A stretch of 64,000 nucleotides of DNA from NCBI GenBank assembly GCA_013399115.1, contig VXAA01001502.1, positions 101,372 through 165,371 of the forward strand. The letters run 5' to 3'. The stretch's first letter is position 1; the number at the start of each line of letters is the position of its first letter. Below the pieces are notes generated by a model. It worked only from the letters and a program-made list of their open reading frames with translations, searched no databases and was not told the DNA's origin. The position numbers were made by a program, and so were the translations under genes. Positions 62,780 through 64,000 of this stretch are shown here, piece after piece. The stretch is from Anseranas semipalmata (Eukaryota > Chordata > Aves > Anseriformes > Anseranatidae).

Positions 62780-63260
62780 GGATCAATTGTAGCGTCTCTT
62801 TCTACAAGCCAAAGTTGTAGCGTAGGTGTGTATACCCTGGATGCTAAAGGCAAACTTGGCTCCGAAGATTGGCTGTATGTTATAAGATGTAGCGAAGAGC
62901 TTAAAGAAGGGTATTTTATTAGATGGAATGTAAAACTGTTGCAGTTACCATGGGAGCACATTCGTATTTCAATGAGCAACAATAACAGCAAATTAGGCAC
63001 AAAACAGGCCACAGGAAAAAGTAGCAGGAACGCTGATAAAATCAGAAGGAAGTTCCCTAAGAAATCTGCTGCGAACTTGTGATTCTTTCTTATTTTGCTA
63101 TTTCAATTTTTCTTTGCCAGTAACTAAGGCAGTACTAAACTTAAACAACTGAGCAAATTTGGTAACTTTCTGCATTGCTAATTACAGCAATGAGATTTAA
63201 GATCTTTAGGACAGAAATGCAACAAGTGTTGCAACTTGGGAAGCATCCTGATTGTTTTCA
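62780..63260. promoter_or_regulatory. Candidate conserved noncoding element (intron 1)
   Basis: Moderate GC, no repeats, dense sites: X-box, SOX-type aacaat (62979 area), and gctaattacagcaatgag near 63176. A 118-codon plus-strand frame (62726-63082) crosses it without any recognisable domain; sequence constraint could explain the open frame. Confidence 0.35.
62944..62957 (-). promoter_or_regulatory. RFX X-box-like site
   Basis: Read on the minus strand, gctcccatggtaac fits the degenerate X-box GTHNCCATGGHAAC at 13 of 14 positions. It sits inside the constrained-looking block at 62780-63260. Confidence 0.45.
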
Positions 63261-64000
63261 ATGAGTATCTGTGACCTTTTTTCAAGCAGCTTGAAACAGA
63301 CCATTTAACACCAAACATGTGATGTTTATATTATACAATTGTTACAACTCATTACAGAGAACTGCTTTGGCACAAACCAGACATAAATGGTCCATAAACC
63401 TTGAAAGTAAACTTGAAGATGAAGCCTGGGAATGTAAAGAGCGCCTTACTGGTGAGACAGCATTTGAAACGCACCACTGATCTACCTCTTCTTTTTGGAG
63501 GGAAATGCATTTATTAAGAAATAGCTAGCTATCAATAATGTGACAAACCACCCAGTAGCTGTAAGGTACAAAAAATTCCTCCATGTATCCTCCCCCTTTT
63601 CAAAAGTTCCTAATTAGACCCGTGTCTAATAACACCATGCTTACTCTCGTGTCCCTTACTCACAGTTATTCCTAAACTATCTCTTCATGTCTGTCAAATA
63701 CAAAAAAGCTGGCTTGCAGCTTCTGAACAATAAAGTATCCAGAACAAGTAAAGAAACTTAAGTGAGGCCAGTGGAGGGCTGCTGGCTGGTGCACATGACC
63801 CAGGAGTTTTTCATGGCCTACCCACTCAGCTTCCAGAAATCAGTGATTTAAGGGCAAGGAGGTTAGTGAAGATTTAAACTAGAAATATACAGCTTTCCAG
63901 TTTCTCAAAGATGCCACATCCTAAACAATATTGTAAAAGTATTTTCAGAAGTTTCCATTTCTAGTGTTGAAGAACTTTTTTGATGAAGAAAAGTCTGAAG

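Larger units (their letters stand above)
59506..64000 (-). other. ELP4: ELP4 intron 1, partial
   Basis: Upstream of exon 2. Exon 1 of ELP4 (expected GC-rich, ending in the LPALDQLLG-type sequence) was not found, so it must lie to the right of the window. The block at 62700-63480 looks more constrained than average and holds an X-box. The remainder is AT-rich intron with ancient repeat pieces. Confidence 0.8.

Noticed and set aside
59506..64000. ELP4 exon 1 and the ELP4/IMMP1L promoter
   Set aside because: No GC-rich region and no sequence coding the residues before the glycine loop was found; it must be outside the window.
1..64000. tRNA, rRNA, CRISPR, plasmid or prokaryotic operon features
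   Set aside because: No cloverleaf with conserved tRNA boxes, no regularly spaced repeats and no clustered long frames; the window is eukaryotic intronic DNA.

Overview
The window reads as bird nuclear DNA. It is AT-rich and gene-poor. It carries CR1 LINE pieces with the typical avian 3' end (for example 28845-28906 and 45153-45435), together with worn L3/CR1-like repeats shared among amniotes. There is no sign of bacterial, viral or plasmid organisation. The species cannot be named from sequence alone.

One protein-coding gene is supported: ELP4 (Elongator subunit 4, alias PAXNEB), on the minus strand. Seven consecutive internal coding exons run from high to low coordinates: 59505-59470, 48694-48573, 35898-35767, 31420-31281, 21864-21780, 16893-16705 and 2367-2259. 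Every exon has an AG acceptor and a GT donor, and all reading-frame phases join without a break. Together they give 813 nt, about 271 residues, covering roughly the middle two thirds of the protein. Exon 1 (N-terminus) lies to the right of the window and the C-terminal exons to the left. Exon numbers 2-8 assume the mammalian 10-exon layout.

Almost everything else is intron: part of intron 8 (1-2258), intron 7 (2368-16704), intron 6 (16894-21779), intron 5 (21865-31280), intron 4 (31421-35766), intron 3 (35899-48572), intron 2 (48695-59469) and part of intron 1 (59506-64000). In other vertebrates ELP4 lies tail-to-tail with PAX6, and ELP4 introns hold long-range PAX6 enhancers. PAX6 is therefore expected beyond the left edge on the plus strand, and IMMP1L beyond the right edge. 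The introns may hold eye and brain enhancers. I cannot align to known ones, so these calls rest on composition and motifs.

The strongest regulatory candidates are a near-perfect MAF element (C-MARE) with an embedded CRE at 4716-4729, a perfect inverted pair of OTX-type sites at 33044-33073, and a CpG-rich island-like patch with an RFX X-box at 20515-20850. A second X-box lies in a conserved-looking block at 62944-62957. Other items are a CTCF-like core at 9504-9515, twin inverted repeats at 36798-36847, and several short tandem duplications, one of which contains the single undetermined base (47671).
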